Made by a program: the position numbers and the translations under genes. Below are positions 1-10,275 of a DNA stretch of 64,000 nt, piece after piece. The stretch spans positions 2,668,501 through 2,732,500 of the forward strand of contig CM034128.1 in the NCBI GenBank assembly GCA_019914995.1, written 5' to 3'. Source of the DNA: Acanthochlamys bracteata (taxonomy: Eukaryota; Streptophyta; Magnoliopsida; Pandanales; Velloziaceae). The notes beneath the pieces were generated by a model. That model did no database searches. It was not told the DNA's origin and was given only the letters and a program-made list of their open reading frames with translations. How positions within the stretch are numbered: position 1 is the stretch's first letter; each line of letters starts with the position of its first letter.

Positions 1-676
1 TATGCAAACACTACACGCAGATCAGGAAATCAAGAGTCAAGAGTTTCTTCTCCAGTCTGCAATTAACCTTGGTATTCGTGTTTGGTCAAATTTAGGAAGC
101 CATATGTGAGCATATGTTTACAGCACCAAAAGCTACTCATGCATTATATAGAAGTCCTAGGCAGAAGATATGTTTTCTGGCAAATCCAAGTCTTTTAGTT
201 TACAGGAGCTCTTAATTAAGAAACAACTTGTATGCCCTAAGAGAGCATAGTTTTCTCTAAAACAGGAGTCATTTGAACATTATTCAAGAAGTCTTAGGCA
301 GAAGCTAAAATATTCTGCGATTTCAATCTTTCACTTGCAGGAACGTCTTCCTAACAAACAACATCTTGTGGCTGATATCCAATGAAAGAAAAATGCTAAA
401 ACAGTATGCTACTTTAGAAAAGCCTACTTATTCAGCTTTTATCAGCTACAATAAACACATTCATGAACTAATAAGTGCTAACCATGGAAAGTTCCAGCAA
501 CGTTTAAAAAGCTTATAAAGTTACCAGTCCACACAAAAGCACACATATAGTAGGGTTGAAAAAGAAAGACAAAAAGAAAAAACTTTGATAGCAGACAAAC
601 AAATAAAACAAGCATCATATACTACAGACACTGAACCAGATGTAAAGGGCATATCGAGAAAAGGTGATGTAATTAC
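1..676. other. left-edge non-coding stretch
   Basis: I see no convincing exon here. The gene at 677-1438 runs leftward and the donor at the end of its exon 2 implies at least one more exon. I looked on the minus strand for the continuation expected after its membrane segment and did not find it, so this is probably intron sequence with the remaining exon(s) left of the window. Confidence 0.4.
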
Positions 677-1438
677 CAGGAATATAAAGCCAATAGTAGC
701 CAAAAACAACTCGAAGTAGTTCATCCAAACCGTTGTGTGAGCTGAAAAAACCGCAGTAGCCACCTCCACCACTGCCACCACCACCCCATGGAGGTTTTAC
801 AACACGCCATCACCACTCAATAGTTTTCCTATAACACCGAGGCCTTCATTAAACCTCCTCTGTCCACATGCTTCCAGAATTCCTCACTAGATTTGTCCTT
901 CCATGAATATTTCGTACGGCTACTTTGAATTTCCAAGGAAAATATTGCAACCGTAACGCAAAGTCTAATAAGGCAAACAAAATAGAATATTTCATAAATG
1001 TCCTCTAACGATTCAAGTTTATCTATCATATTCCAAATCTTACTCACTACAATAATCTTCAGATGCATACAAAAATAATTGAAGCACGGGAATTCAGTGA
1101 AGCTACTTAGATAATCCATAGTTGTCAGATATTATTAACATTAAAATGAAAAAGGTGGAGAAAAAATAGCATAAAATCAATTTGAAATCCAATGAATTTA
1201 CCTCATTATCATCTCCCCACTTAACAGGAATTGTTGAAGCACAGAGAGGATCAAATCTTCTGTTAATCGATGCCCTAGAAACAAGTCCGTGGAGAACCTT
1301 GCAATTGTTCCCCGCGCAATTCAGGAACGAAACCCGAGATTGACACACTGGAATACTGCAAGATCTAGATTTCCAATTTCGCGAATTCACATAGATTTTC
1401 GATTTGGGAAAACCTGTTATGGATTGCGTGCAACTCAT
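677..1438 (-). CDS. plastid-targeted small membrane protein, 5' part, frame-disrupted exon 2
   Basis: I do not know a function for this gene. Exon 1 (1438 down to 1202, 79 codons) encodes a Ser/Arg/Cys-rich N-terminus typical of a chloroplast transit peptide and ends at a GT donor in phase 0. A plausible exon 2 (859 down to 677, 183 nt, between CAG and GTAATT) encodes RRFNEGLGVIGKLLSGDGV, then a Gly-rich stretch (KPPWGGGGSGGGG), then a hydrophobic segment (FELFLATIGFIFL). From memory, plastid proteins of unknown role share this order of Gly-rich linker plus one membrane helix. The three parts are not in one frame: frame 0 meets TAA at codon 21, the Gly-rich part is in another frame, and frame 0 returns in the helix. 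The gene is therefore either pseudogenised or affected by two sequence errors. The 3' end lies outside the window. It diverges from DPH2. Confidence 0.45.
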
Positions 1439-1830
1439 TTTCCTGCAATCAATCAACAGTAATAAAACAACCAAGCAACTTCACTTTTGTTGCAGAATCA
1501 CAAAATTTTATCTTAAATAATATTCGATTCAATTCTTTCTCTTATATTTCCTTCGATAGCAAGGAGAGAAGAACATCCCAGAAGGAGAAGAAAAAGCTCT
1601 GCTTGGCCTAGAACCGACGAAAGAAAACAGAGGCGGTAAATTTGTAAATGTCCTAAGGTTTAGCTATTTTACGAGAGTACCATTATGTAAACGATCTGGG
1701 CTAAACTTTATCAAACAATTATTGTGGACTATGTTTACAAATATATGATATTAAAGGACTGATTGGAAAATAGCTATTCGTAAAGACTTGTTGGAGCTCT
1801 GCCGTCGCCGCCGTTCGACGGAGCGTTTCG
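1439..1830. promoter_or_regulatory. shared divergent promoter region
   Basis: These 392 bases separate the start codon of the minus-strand plastid gene from that of DPH2, so both promoters and 5' UTRs must lie here if the starts are right. I see no clear TATA box for either gene, which would suit housekeeping-type expression. No repeat is visible. Confidence 0.4.
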
Positions 1831-3496
1831 ATGGATTCGGCTTCAAATTACGACATTGCCCTCACGGCGGAGTTCGTTCGTTCTCGTGGCTTCACTCGTG
1901 TTGCTCTTCAGGTTTCTTTCTCTCTCTCTCTCAGAAAATCTTAGTGTGGAATTTTGGATTGGGTTTTTTTTTCTGATTATTGTTGCTTTGATTCGATTGG
2001 TTTAGTTTCCGGATGAGTTATTGAAGGACTCGCCGGCGGTGGCGCGAGCACTTCGGACGGAGCTAGGAGGCGGTGTTCGGGTTTACGTGATGGCGGACGC
2101 AGCGTACGGGAGCTGCTGTGTTGATGAAATCGCCGCTTTACATGTTAATGCTCAGTGTGTGATCCACTACGGGCACGCTTGTATGAGCCCGTAAGCATCC
2201 CACCATTGAAAAAGATTAAATTTTTAGTTATACCTCAATTGATATTGCCCTTCAAATAGTGTTCTTTTTTAGCTTGATTGGTAGTACGAGTATGCTTCAA
2301 TGTGAAACAAACTACAAATTGAATTGTTATTGGTAAAACAGTCTCCTCTGGTTGGTATGTTTGAAGAATGCTGCAAGTTCTGTTTATATGGGCTCAATAA
2401 TGACCGATTTTCTGATATTTTTAATGTGAACCATTCTATACTTTCCTCCAACCTAGCTTTTATCTGGATAATTCTTAGGTTAGTTGCTCTTAGAGTGTCC
2501 CCTAACAGTATGTTCGAAGATTATTATATTGGCTCATGAATTACTTGATCTGCGATTAAATGTTTCTTCCTATTGTAGTATTAACATTTCACCTCCTATA
2601 TTTTTGTGTAGATACTCACAATATTCCAAAAGTCTTTTAAAAGATTGGTGCTTGTCTGGATTGTACTTAAACTTATTAGCTCTCAAGATGAAAAGTTTAC
2701 TGAAATATTTACTAACCGCTTTCTTCTTATGTCTAAAAATTGCTATAAAGATGATCACATTTAGGTCATACGTTCATTGCATACAGAGTGGATTTTTTTT
2801 CACTAATTTAACTTAATTGCAGCACTTCGAATTTGCCAGCTCTGTTTGTCTTTGGAAAAGCATCGACTGATGTGAATGCCTGTGCTAAGGCTATTTGTCA
2901 GTGTGCATCAACAAGTGAGAAGCCTGTTATGGTATGATGAGAAAATATTTCTAATTGTTTCCTATTAGAAAGAATTGTCTTAGCATTTGAGTTGTTGGCT
3001 ATATTCTTTGTCCGATTCTTTGTCTTGTCTCTCCCCTCCAATGTAAAGTGTTTTAATATTTTTGAATCTTGAAAATGTAGGTATTATATGGACTGGAGTA
3101 TGTTCATGCTCTACAGAGAATAAAAGAAGAAGTAGTTGATATTTCACGGCACAATGATTTAAAAGCTATGGTTCAATATGCAGAGGTAACATCCACTGTC
3201 ATAGAACCATTGGAGGTTTCTAAAGAAGACAAACTATGGACTGAGTCGAATGATGGTGCCAATTCAAATGCTGTACATCTCAGGCAGCAGGGAGAGAATG
3301 CTACAGTTCCTGTTGCTGCTGATGGCAACAAGGTGGGAGCTTCTACAAGATATAGCCTCGGTGGTCTGACATGGAATGTTCCTCCTGGGCGCAAGATGGA
3401 GGACTATCTGGTATTTTGGATTGGTTCTGAGAACTCATCATTTGCAAATATTGTGCTTACATTCAACAATTGTGATATAGGTCAGTCAGATCATGG

Positions 3497-3539
<43 letters not shown>

Positions 3540-6081
3540 CTCTTGTTGGTATTTTGTGAACTTTAATTTAAACATGGAATATGTTTATTTAGTTATTCAG
3601 ACCCGATCACCATAATAGCAAAGGAAAAGATAAATGAGATATTCAGTGTAATTTCCTGTCAAGTTCAGTACTATCTTCCCATTAAAGGAAAATTTGTAAT
3701 CTTGCTATAATCATGTGAAAGAAGTGAAATGGCTAGTCAGGAATTTCCTCTAACTTCTTGGTGGACTGTCTCTAAATTATTCTTGTGATGGTATCTCATC
3801 TTTGGTATGTCGTTGCATTGTCATTAAGTGCATCCATTGCATTGTTTACATCTTCACAATTATTTGAATAAGTTGAGCTTTCATGATGTCTGCTCAAATA
3901 TTGTTTTCTTCAGTCAGGTATGATGCACAAGAAAATCAATTACTAAAGGACTTCTCCCATGAGAATAGGATTCTCAAGCGGAGGTATACTAACATGTCTT
4001 GCCATTCTCTTATTCATATAGTGAGGTGGAAACATAACAATGTTGTTTTGAAATATTATGAAGGTACTACCTTGTGGAGAAAGCAAAGGACGCAAATATT
4101 GTGGGTATTTTGGTGGGTACTTTAGGTGTTGGTAAGCATTATGGAAGTTACTTGTAATGATTATACTCATTTCGGTGTGTTTTACCTGCAATCCAACTTT
4201 GTTGTGGTATAAACTTCCTCTGTTACTTGAAGCATCACTAAATTTACTCCTTATGGATAAAAGGATCCATGTATTTTCTATTTCACAGCACTCACAGGCA
4301 TTGCTGAGAGTCCTGGCTCTGAACGGCTCCCTCTCTAAGAAAGTCATTTTGAGTTATCTAGATTTTAAAACTTTAGATGATGTGGACACCTTTCATAATG
4401 ACTCTACTTACATGCCAATGATGCCATCTATAGGCTAGGCAACTGGCTTCTTGTACGAAATTGTAATTTTCAGAAAAATAGGGGTTTAGGTCGATGGTAG
4501 AATTGTAGGGTCGTCCATTATCATGAGGGATCTTACGTGTTTGTATATTGTCTTCAGTAATTCCTGCTTCAACTTGAAAAATTCCTTTTCTTTTTGTTAC
4601 AGCCGGTTATCTCCGCATTATAGGCCAAATGAAAGAGCTGATTGAGGGAGCTGGAAAAAAGGCTTATGCTCTTGTGATGGGGAGACCAAATGCTGTTAAA
4701 CTTGCCAATTTCCCTGAGGTACATAGATATATGAAAATTTCTGTCAGAATGTCTATGTTATATTTTTTATAGCTTGTGCTGATCAATTTGTTCTCTCCAG
4801 TGTGATGTCTTTGTTTATGTCTCTTGCGCCCAAACCGCTCTTTTGGACAGCAAAGAGTTGTTGGCACCGGTTATTACTCCATTTGAGGCTGTACTAGCTT
4901 TTGGAAGGTACATGTAACTTCATTCATAACTTTGAGCTTGATATGTTACTCAAATCTTGTAAATATCCTTTTTTTTGGTTACTTACTTTATGAGTTTGCC
5001 AAATGCTTTATCTTTTTGTCAGATCCTACACCAAAATGTTGCTTAATGTAATTATTACCTGATAAAACGGAAACATGTTTGGTTGGTTGTGTCTTTCTCA
5101 TCCTTATGGTTTTTTTCATATTATTACCATACTCTTGAGGATACAACTGTGACTGCGTCCTTGTTGGTCAACTAGAAGTTGCAAAAGCTGTCATATGAGT
5201 TGTTTTATTTCTGCTTCAAACATCTGTTGTTTATCTGCTAATGCTTCTGCTGAATCTTCTAGAGGGAAACAGTGGACCGGAGAATATGTGATGGAATTTC
5301 AAAATTTGATGGCTTTATCTCCGTCTGGAAGTATTGGCATGGCTGAAGAAGCCAGATTTTCTTTTATCCATGGAGGTTATGTTGAAGATGTTCAACAGGG
5401 TATTCTTCATTTCTTCAAGATCCCTCCTCGTCACAATAACTATCTGCTACTGTTTATAGTTTATAGTCATGAATCCACGACGCTTTCTCTCCCTATCAAA
5501 ATATGAAGACAATGCATGTTCAACTGAAAGAAAAAAAATACTAAAAAATAAAAATACTGTAGGCTTTGTTGTTTATTTGATCGCAACATTCTCTGCACCA
5601 CATCATGATTTCTGTCCCAGGATGATGCTCTGTTGGGCTTATAATCATAGAAAGTTAGGTGCAGCACTTCAAATTGTAGTTTCAGAATGGTTTTAACTCA
5701 CTTATGGTACATTGTACTCTGCAGCATCCACAGTCATTATGCATATTACAGTTATGGTACATTGTACTCTTCATTCATTTTCATGCATTGAATCTGTTAT
5801 TTGCTAATCATAAGATTGATGTCCAAGCAGATAATGTAGCAGAGTCAACAGAGGATTCCCTTGCTTTGGCAGAGATGGCAGAGAAGGCTCTGAAATTGAG
5901 ATACCAATTTTCGGATTCTGTTCTATTAAAAGGGGAGGCTAAATCAGGGGCTGAGTTTTTGGCTGCACGATCTTATCAGGGTCTATTTCCGGACTACGAG
6001 AATGCAAATCCTGAATCTTATATCGTAGGCCGGACTGGGAGAGCAGCTGGATACAAACATGAGAAAAGTAGGAAATCTTAA
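1831..6081 (+). CDS. DPH2: diphthamide biosynthesis protein 2 (DPH2)
   Basis: DPH2 partners DPH1 in the first step of diphthamide synthesis, transfer of a 3-amino-3-carboxypropyl group from S-adenosylmethionine to a histidine of translation elongation factor 2 in the cytosol. Exons: 1831-1911, 2006-2190, 2823-2931, 3081-3480, 3914-3983, 4064-4131, 4603-4718, 4801-4907, 5263-5399, 5831-6081 (1524 nt, 507 aa), all with GT-AG borders and an unbroken frame. Family signatures are the N-terminal FPDELL and [13 protein letters not shown] segments, the central VGTLGVAGY segment, and [14 protein letters not shown] followed by [12 protein letters not shown]. The cysteines in SCCVDE and VSCAQ match conserved DPH1/DPH2 cysteines. 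The C-terminus ends in a short Lys/Arg-rich tail. The length is normal for a plant DPH2. The Met at 1831 opens [15 protein letters not shown] with no better in-frame start upstream. Confidence 0.93.
3498..3536 (+). repeat. (CT)n microsatellite in DPH2 intron 4
   Basis: About 19 uninterrupted CT units begin 18 nt downstream of the exon 4 donor of DPH2. A shorter CT run (about 1919-1931) lies just inside intron 1 of the same gene. Such runs vary easily in length between individuals. Confidence 0.9.
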
Positions 6082-6670
6082 ATGCCTAATGGTGCAAATT
6101 TATGAAGTAGCTGCAGTTTCTTGTCATACACTTTTTTCAGGTGGAGAGTCTTGAGACCCCAACAAGAGAAAATGTAATATTGCATACCAAGTAGGTAATT
6201 ACTCAAAAATTTCCCCTATGAGGGAGCGTTCTCCCTTTATATTTGCAGAATGTCTATCTTATGAGTGCTGTGAATGGTTGACGTATATCTGTTTGTATAT
6301 TGGGCAAACTTGTATTGAATGTTTATTGTATACAAGAGCAAAACTTCTATCAACTTCTCGTTCACTTATTTGTGAGCTGTAATTTACAAGGAAACTGACC
6401 TAGTTCTGTCAGATTGTACTTTTTCTTTGGTTCCAGATTCTGCAATTCGACAGCCAAATGCCATTTACTGGAGAGTAACCTGTTTAAATTGTGATAAAAT
6501 GTAATATTTTTCCTCTATGGAAAATTAGCGCAACACCCAACTTGGACCGGCCCTGCCGCTTAACATCCACCCAGGTATTTCTTTTGACGTTCGAAAGAAC
6601 CTGGAAGATTAAACATGAGTTCGAGATCCCTACTAAATAAGCAATACATTTAGTAGTAAATAATCATACA

Positions 6671-6899
6671 CTCCGTTTGCTTTAGCTTATCAAAAAAATA
6701 TTTTTTTAATTTTTAATTTTATATTTTTAATATATATTTTATAAATATTTAAAAAATTTATTTAAAAATTTAAAAATATAAAAAAATTTTACGTAGTAAA
6801 TTTTTTTATTATATATTTTTATTATTTTTTTAAAATAAAAAAAATTTATTTAAAAAAATAAAAATATTTTTTATTTTAAAAATACTTCTAAACGTCCGT
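6671..6899 (+). mobile_element. AT-rich Tourist-like MITE copy
   Basis: A roughly 230-bp block opens with CTCCGTTTGCTTTAGC and closes with CTAAACGTCCGTA, imperfect terminal inverted repeats of the GnCGTTTnG type. Its interior is almost pure A/T with the ordered motifs shared by the other copies (TTTTAATATATATTTTATAA, then TTTTACGTAGTAAA, then TTTTTATTATATATTTTTATTATTTTT). It encodes nothing. Confidence 0.55.
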
Positions 6900-7709
6900 A
6901 CTTTTACTCAAAAATGATACACACAGCATTTTCATTTTTTCCAACTTTCCAACAGTTAGCTTCCAGGCAAACTATGTATGAAAATTGAAGAATTAGTATG
7001 CATCTTTTCTACATATACTTATCTTCGTCTACAATATAGCAAAATTTTCTCAGGACTTGAATGATATTATGATGACCATTTCATAAGCAGCCATGGAAGT
7101 TATTTGCATTTGCATACATATCAACTCTCTTTTTCTACAAGAAGTTGAACAAAATTGCCAACTCTTGATGACTCATGCTACTGCCTGACAAAGTCAGGGA
7201 ATTAATCAGCGGCTGCCCGGTACCGATGTGTTAACAGAAACGACACACTTCTCATATCATCAAATCAAAGTCTCTTATCCATCTCTTTCAGAAGCAAAGT
7301 TTGAATTTGGAATGAAAATTTCAATTTCCATCTATCTAGAATTGTAGATCACTTTAATTACAAAAAACTTATTTTTTTAGATTTTGAGTTAATTTAATTA
7401 TATATTTCAATTATTACTCCAAACTTTATTTTCACATCATCAAGTTTTACTTTAATTAAAATTTAAAGCTAAATTTTACTTCATCTGTTTTCATACCAAT
7501 GCAAAATTTATTTTTATCGAATTCTACTTCTCAACAAATTTTATTTCACAAAACTCTTTTTTGTGTTTTAATATAATTAAAACAAATTTCTACTAACTAT
7601 ACGTACATGGAGTTAGATATTTTAATTATCTCCTGCAAATATATAATATCATGTCTTGAAAATTTTTAAAAGGGAAAAAATGCTTTGGTTATACAGTCTA
7701 CGGTTTGGC

Positions 7710-8020
7710 TTGACTAAGGAAGCGTTTTAAAATATTTTTAAAATAAAAAATGTTTTTATATTTTTAAAAAGAAATTTTATTTTTTATTTTAAAAAATAAT
7801 AAAATAAATAATAAAAAATTTTGTTATATAAAATTTTTTTATATTTTTTAAATTTTAAATAAATTATTTAAATATTTCTAAAAAATTAAAAATTAAAAAA
7901 TATTTTTTGAAAAGCTTCGACAAATCAGCCTAAATCTTGAATTAAAGTCAAAAGAAATTTTCGGTCAGAAACAGACAGTAATAGTTAGAGAAAATTTTGA
8001 CCGCATTACACCTATATATA
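7710..8020 (+). promoter_or_regulatory. chitinase promoter with W-boxes and TATA box
   Basis: A TATA box (CTATATATA, about 8012-8020) lies about 45 nt before the chitinase ATG. Three WRKY-binding W-box cores precede it: TTGACT at 7710-7715, AGTCAA (reverse of TTGACT) at 7946-7951, and TTGACC at 7997-8002. W-boxes are common in pathogen-responsive PR-gene promoters, so induction by WRKY factors is a reasonable inference but is not shown by sequence alone. Confidence 0.5.
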
Positions 8021-8064
8021 CCAACGCAATCGCTGAACCTTTTCTTCATCACACAATTAAAACT

Positions 8065-9024
8065 ATGGCTACCATTACGAAATCAACAATAGCGTTAGCT
8101 ATATTGCTAGTAGCAACGATCGCCGTTACTGATTTTGCGGCAGCCCAGAACTGCGGTTGCGCTGCAGGGCTATGCTGCAGTAGGTTCGGATTCTGCGGCA
8201 CTGGTGATCCTTACTGTGGTGACGGATGCCAGCAGGGTCCGTGCAATTCAGGCAGCGCTGGTGGTACTGGTGGAGGTGGTAGCGGTGCCGGTCCGGTTGG
8301 TAATGTTGTGACTCAGGCATTTTTCGACGGAATAGCCAACAGAGCGGGTGGTGGTTGCGCCGGAAGGGGATTTTACACGCGTGACGCCTTTCTTAACGCC
8401 GTTGGTTCTTTTGCAAAGTTCGGCCAAGAGGGTTCCGCCGATGATGCTAAGCGCGAGATCGCCGCCTTCTTCGCCCATGCTACTCATGAAACCGGAAGTA
8501 CGTAAATGACTTTTATTTTTAAGTCAATCTCTTCGATGGATCGATGCTGGTTATCTAGATTATAAGTAAAAAATTTGTAATGGAATTCTGATGCATATCT
8601 TTTAACTGTAGGCTTTTGCTACATCGACGAGATCAACGGAGCGTCGAACCCCTACTGCGATTCCAACAACAGACAGTGGCCATGCGTGGCAGGCAAGAGC
8701 TACCACGGTCGTGGCCCTTTACAGCTATCATGGAACTACAACTACGGTCCGGCAGGACAAGCCATCGGGTTCGACGGACTCAACTCGCCTGAAACGGTAG
8801 CAACCAACAACGTCATCTCGTTCAAGTCGGCGTTATGGTTCTGGATGAACAATTGCCATCAGTTGATGATCTCCGGTCAAGGATTCGGAGCTACGATCCG
8901 GGCGATCAACGGAGCTCTTGAGTGCAACGGAAATAACCAAGCTCAAATGAACGACAGGATTAATTTCTATACTAGTTACTGCAACCAGCTCGGCGTGTCA
9001 CCGGGGAACAATCTCAGCTGCTAG
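8065..9024 (+). CDS. class IV chitinase (hevein domain + GH19), PR-3 type
   Basis: Secreted endochitinase that hydrolyses beta-1,4-GlcNAc linkages of chitin, typical of pathogen defence and also of some developmental roles. Exons are 8065-8497 and 8612-9024 (846 nt, 281 aa); the single intron falls right after the first catalytic motif. Residues 1-27 form a signal peptide with cleavage likely before QNCGC. Residues about 28-60 are a hevein-type chitin-binding domain with all eight cysteines, followed by a Gly/Ser-rich linker. The GH19 catalytic domain carries HETG (catalytic Glu142), FCYIDE (second acid Glu151) and the conserved [15 protein letters not shown] segment. The compact domain with class IV deletions and the C-terminal LSC ending fit class IV rather than class I. 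All key residues are intact, so an active enzyme is expected. A decayed relative lies about 1 kb downstream. Confidence 0.95.
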
Positions 9025-10089
9025 ATTTCAGATGACGAGTGGTTGCATGTTAGTTTAAATAATAAAATTGCATCCCTCCTGAAGTTGCTTCATTGTGCTC
9101 TTGGAAGCATGATGAAATAATTATAATAATGGCATGCAAAAGTTCTGCTTAAATAATTTGTTACACTTGTTCTAAATAAATTGTGTTTTTTATCTAATCA
9201 ATCTTAATGACAATATCAGTTTACTCCAAAAAGAAAAAAAATATTATGGGTTTGGTCTAACTTGGATGAATAATAAAAGTATGTTTGGAATTGCCTTTAA
9301 AAAAGAATTTTTTTATAAATACTTTAAGATTTTTAAAAATAAGTTATGTTTTATATAAATAATAATAATAAATAATAATTAAATCTTACTATGCAAAACT
9401 TTTTATATTTATAGATTTTTAAAAAAAAATTATAAAGTTTTATACAAAATTTATTAGGAAACAAAATTTAAAAAAGTTAAAAATTTAGCCAAATAACATC
9501 TAAATCAACTTTAATCCTAACTAAGTTGTACGTTTGGCATTTCATTTAAAAAAAGTAATTTTTTAATTTTTAGTTGATATTTTTAATACATTTTTACAAA
9601 CTTCGAAAAAATTTATTTAAAAATTTAAAAATATAAAAATTTTACATAATAAATTTTTTATTATTTATTTTATTATTTTTTATATCAAAAAAATAAAATT
9701 TATTTTATAAAAAAACATAGCACTTTTAAACGCCGCCTGAAGATAATTTAGCGTCTATATTCCATGCAAGTGTCAAGATAATTTAGCGGCTATAGTTTCG
9801 CCATGTTGCAGTTTCCAATCTTCCGTGTAAACATTATAGTTTCTTTCGTACATGTATCATATTCCACATTTATGATTAATGATATCTTTTTGTTTCATTC
9901 CGCATATAAGGGTGGAGAAGTGACACCCGAATTGGAAGGATATTTCATGTCATCCCAATGTTTCATGGAAATGAGGCTAGCAAAAACTTTGGGCTTCTTT
10001 ATAAGTACGTGGTTAGCTAGTGCTGCTGGATATCAGGAAGATAATATAACATTCAACATAGGTGAATTTAGTTAACCTTGATTTGAAAG
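9025..10089. other. intergenic with two AT-rich element copies and a short unexplained ORF
   Basis: After the chitinase 3' UTR (AATAAA-like signals near 9060), AT-rich element copies lie at about 9278-9503 (inverted) and 9529-9739. The stretch 9740-10080 is more complex and contains an open frame, 9803-10075, whose second half (from GGEVTPELEGYF onward) looks protein-like in composition but matches no family I recognise. I do not call it a gene. Confidence 0.4.
9529..9739 (+). mobile_element. AT-rich Tourist-like MITE copy
   Basis: About 210 bp, opening ACGTTTGGCATTTCA and closing AAACGCCGCCTGA. The AT interior carries the family order of motifs (TTTTTAATACATTTTTAC, TTTTACATAATAAA, TTTTTTATTATTTATTTTATT). 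It is non-coding and directly adjoins an inverted relative at about 9278-9503. Confidence 0.5.
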
Positions 10090-10275
10090 AGTGTACAAAA
10101 AATTCCACAGTTTCTTCTATGAACGCTGCGCCGCGTTGTAAGAGTAGAGCGTTCTTCCTTAATTACCGCTGTGAGATCGTTCGTAGCAGTCTGAATTCAC
10201 TCATACGGGCTCTGAAGCTGATGGAACAGAGATAACGTACTTTTTCTTCGCCCATGCCACTCATGAAACTACATT
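10090..10275 (+). pseudogene. class IV chitinase gene fragment, decayed
   Basis: The segment 10248-10271 reads CTTCGCCCATGCCACTCATG and then AAAC, nearly identical to the catalytic HATHET region of the intact chitinase (8469-8492). Upstream, GAGCGTTCTTCCTTAAT and GGCTCTGAAGCTGATG resemble the exon 1 regions coding for AFLN and GSADD in the expected order and spacing. Frames are broken and no exon 2 remnant is visible, so this is a fragment of a tandem copy. Boundaries are approximate. Confidence 0.65.

Larger units (their letters stand above)
6082..8064. other. intergenic, DPH2 to chitinase; two AT-rich MITE-like copies
   Basis: This holds the 3' UTR of DPH2 and the promoter of the chitinase. 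Two degenerate copies of the AT-rich element family that recurs through the window lie at about 6671-6899 and 7716-7934, the second in inverted orientation. The stretch 7310-7590 is AT-rich without a recognisable element. I see no gene. Confidence 0.55.

Noticed and set aside
6540-6660. possible SINE with a B-box-like GAGTTCGAGATCCC
   Set aside because: No A-box partner at the right distance and no poly-A or target duplication visible.
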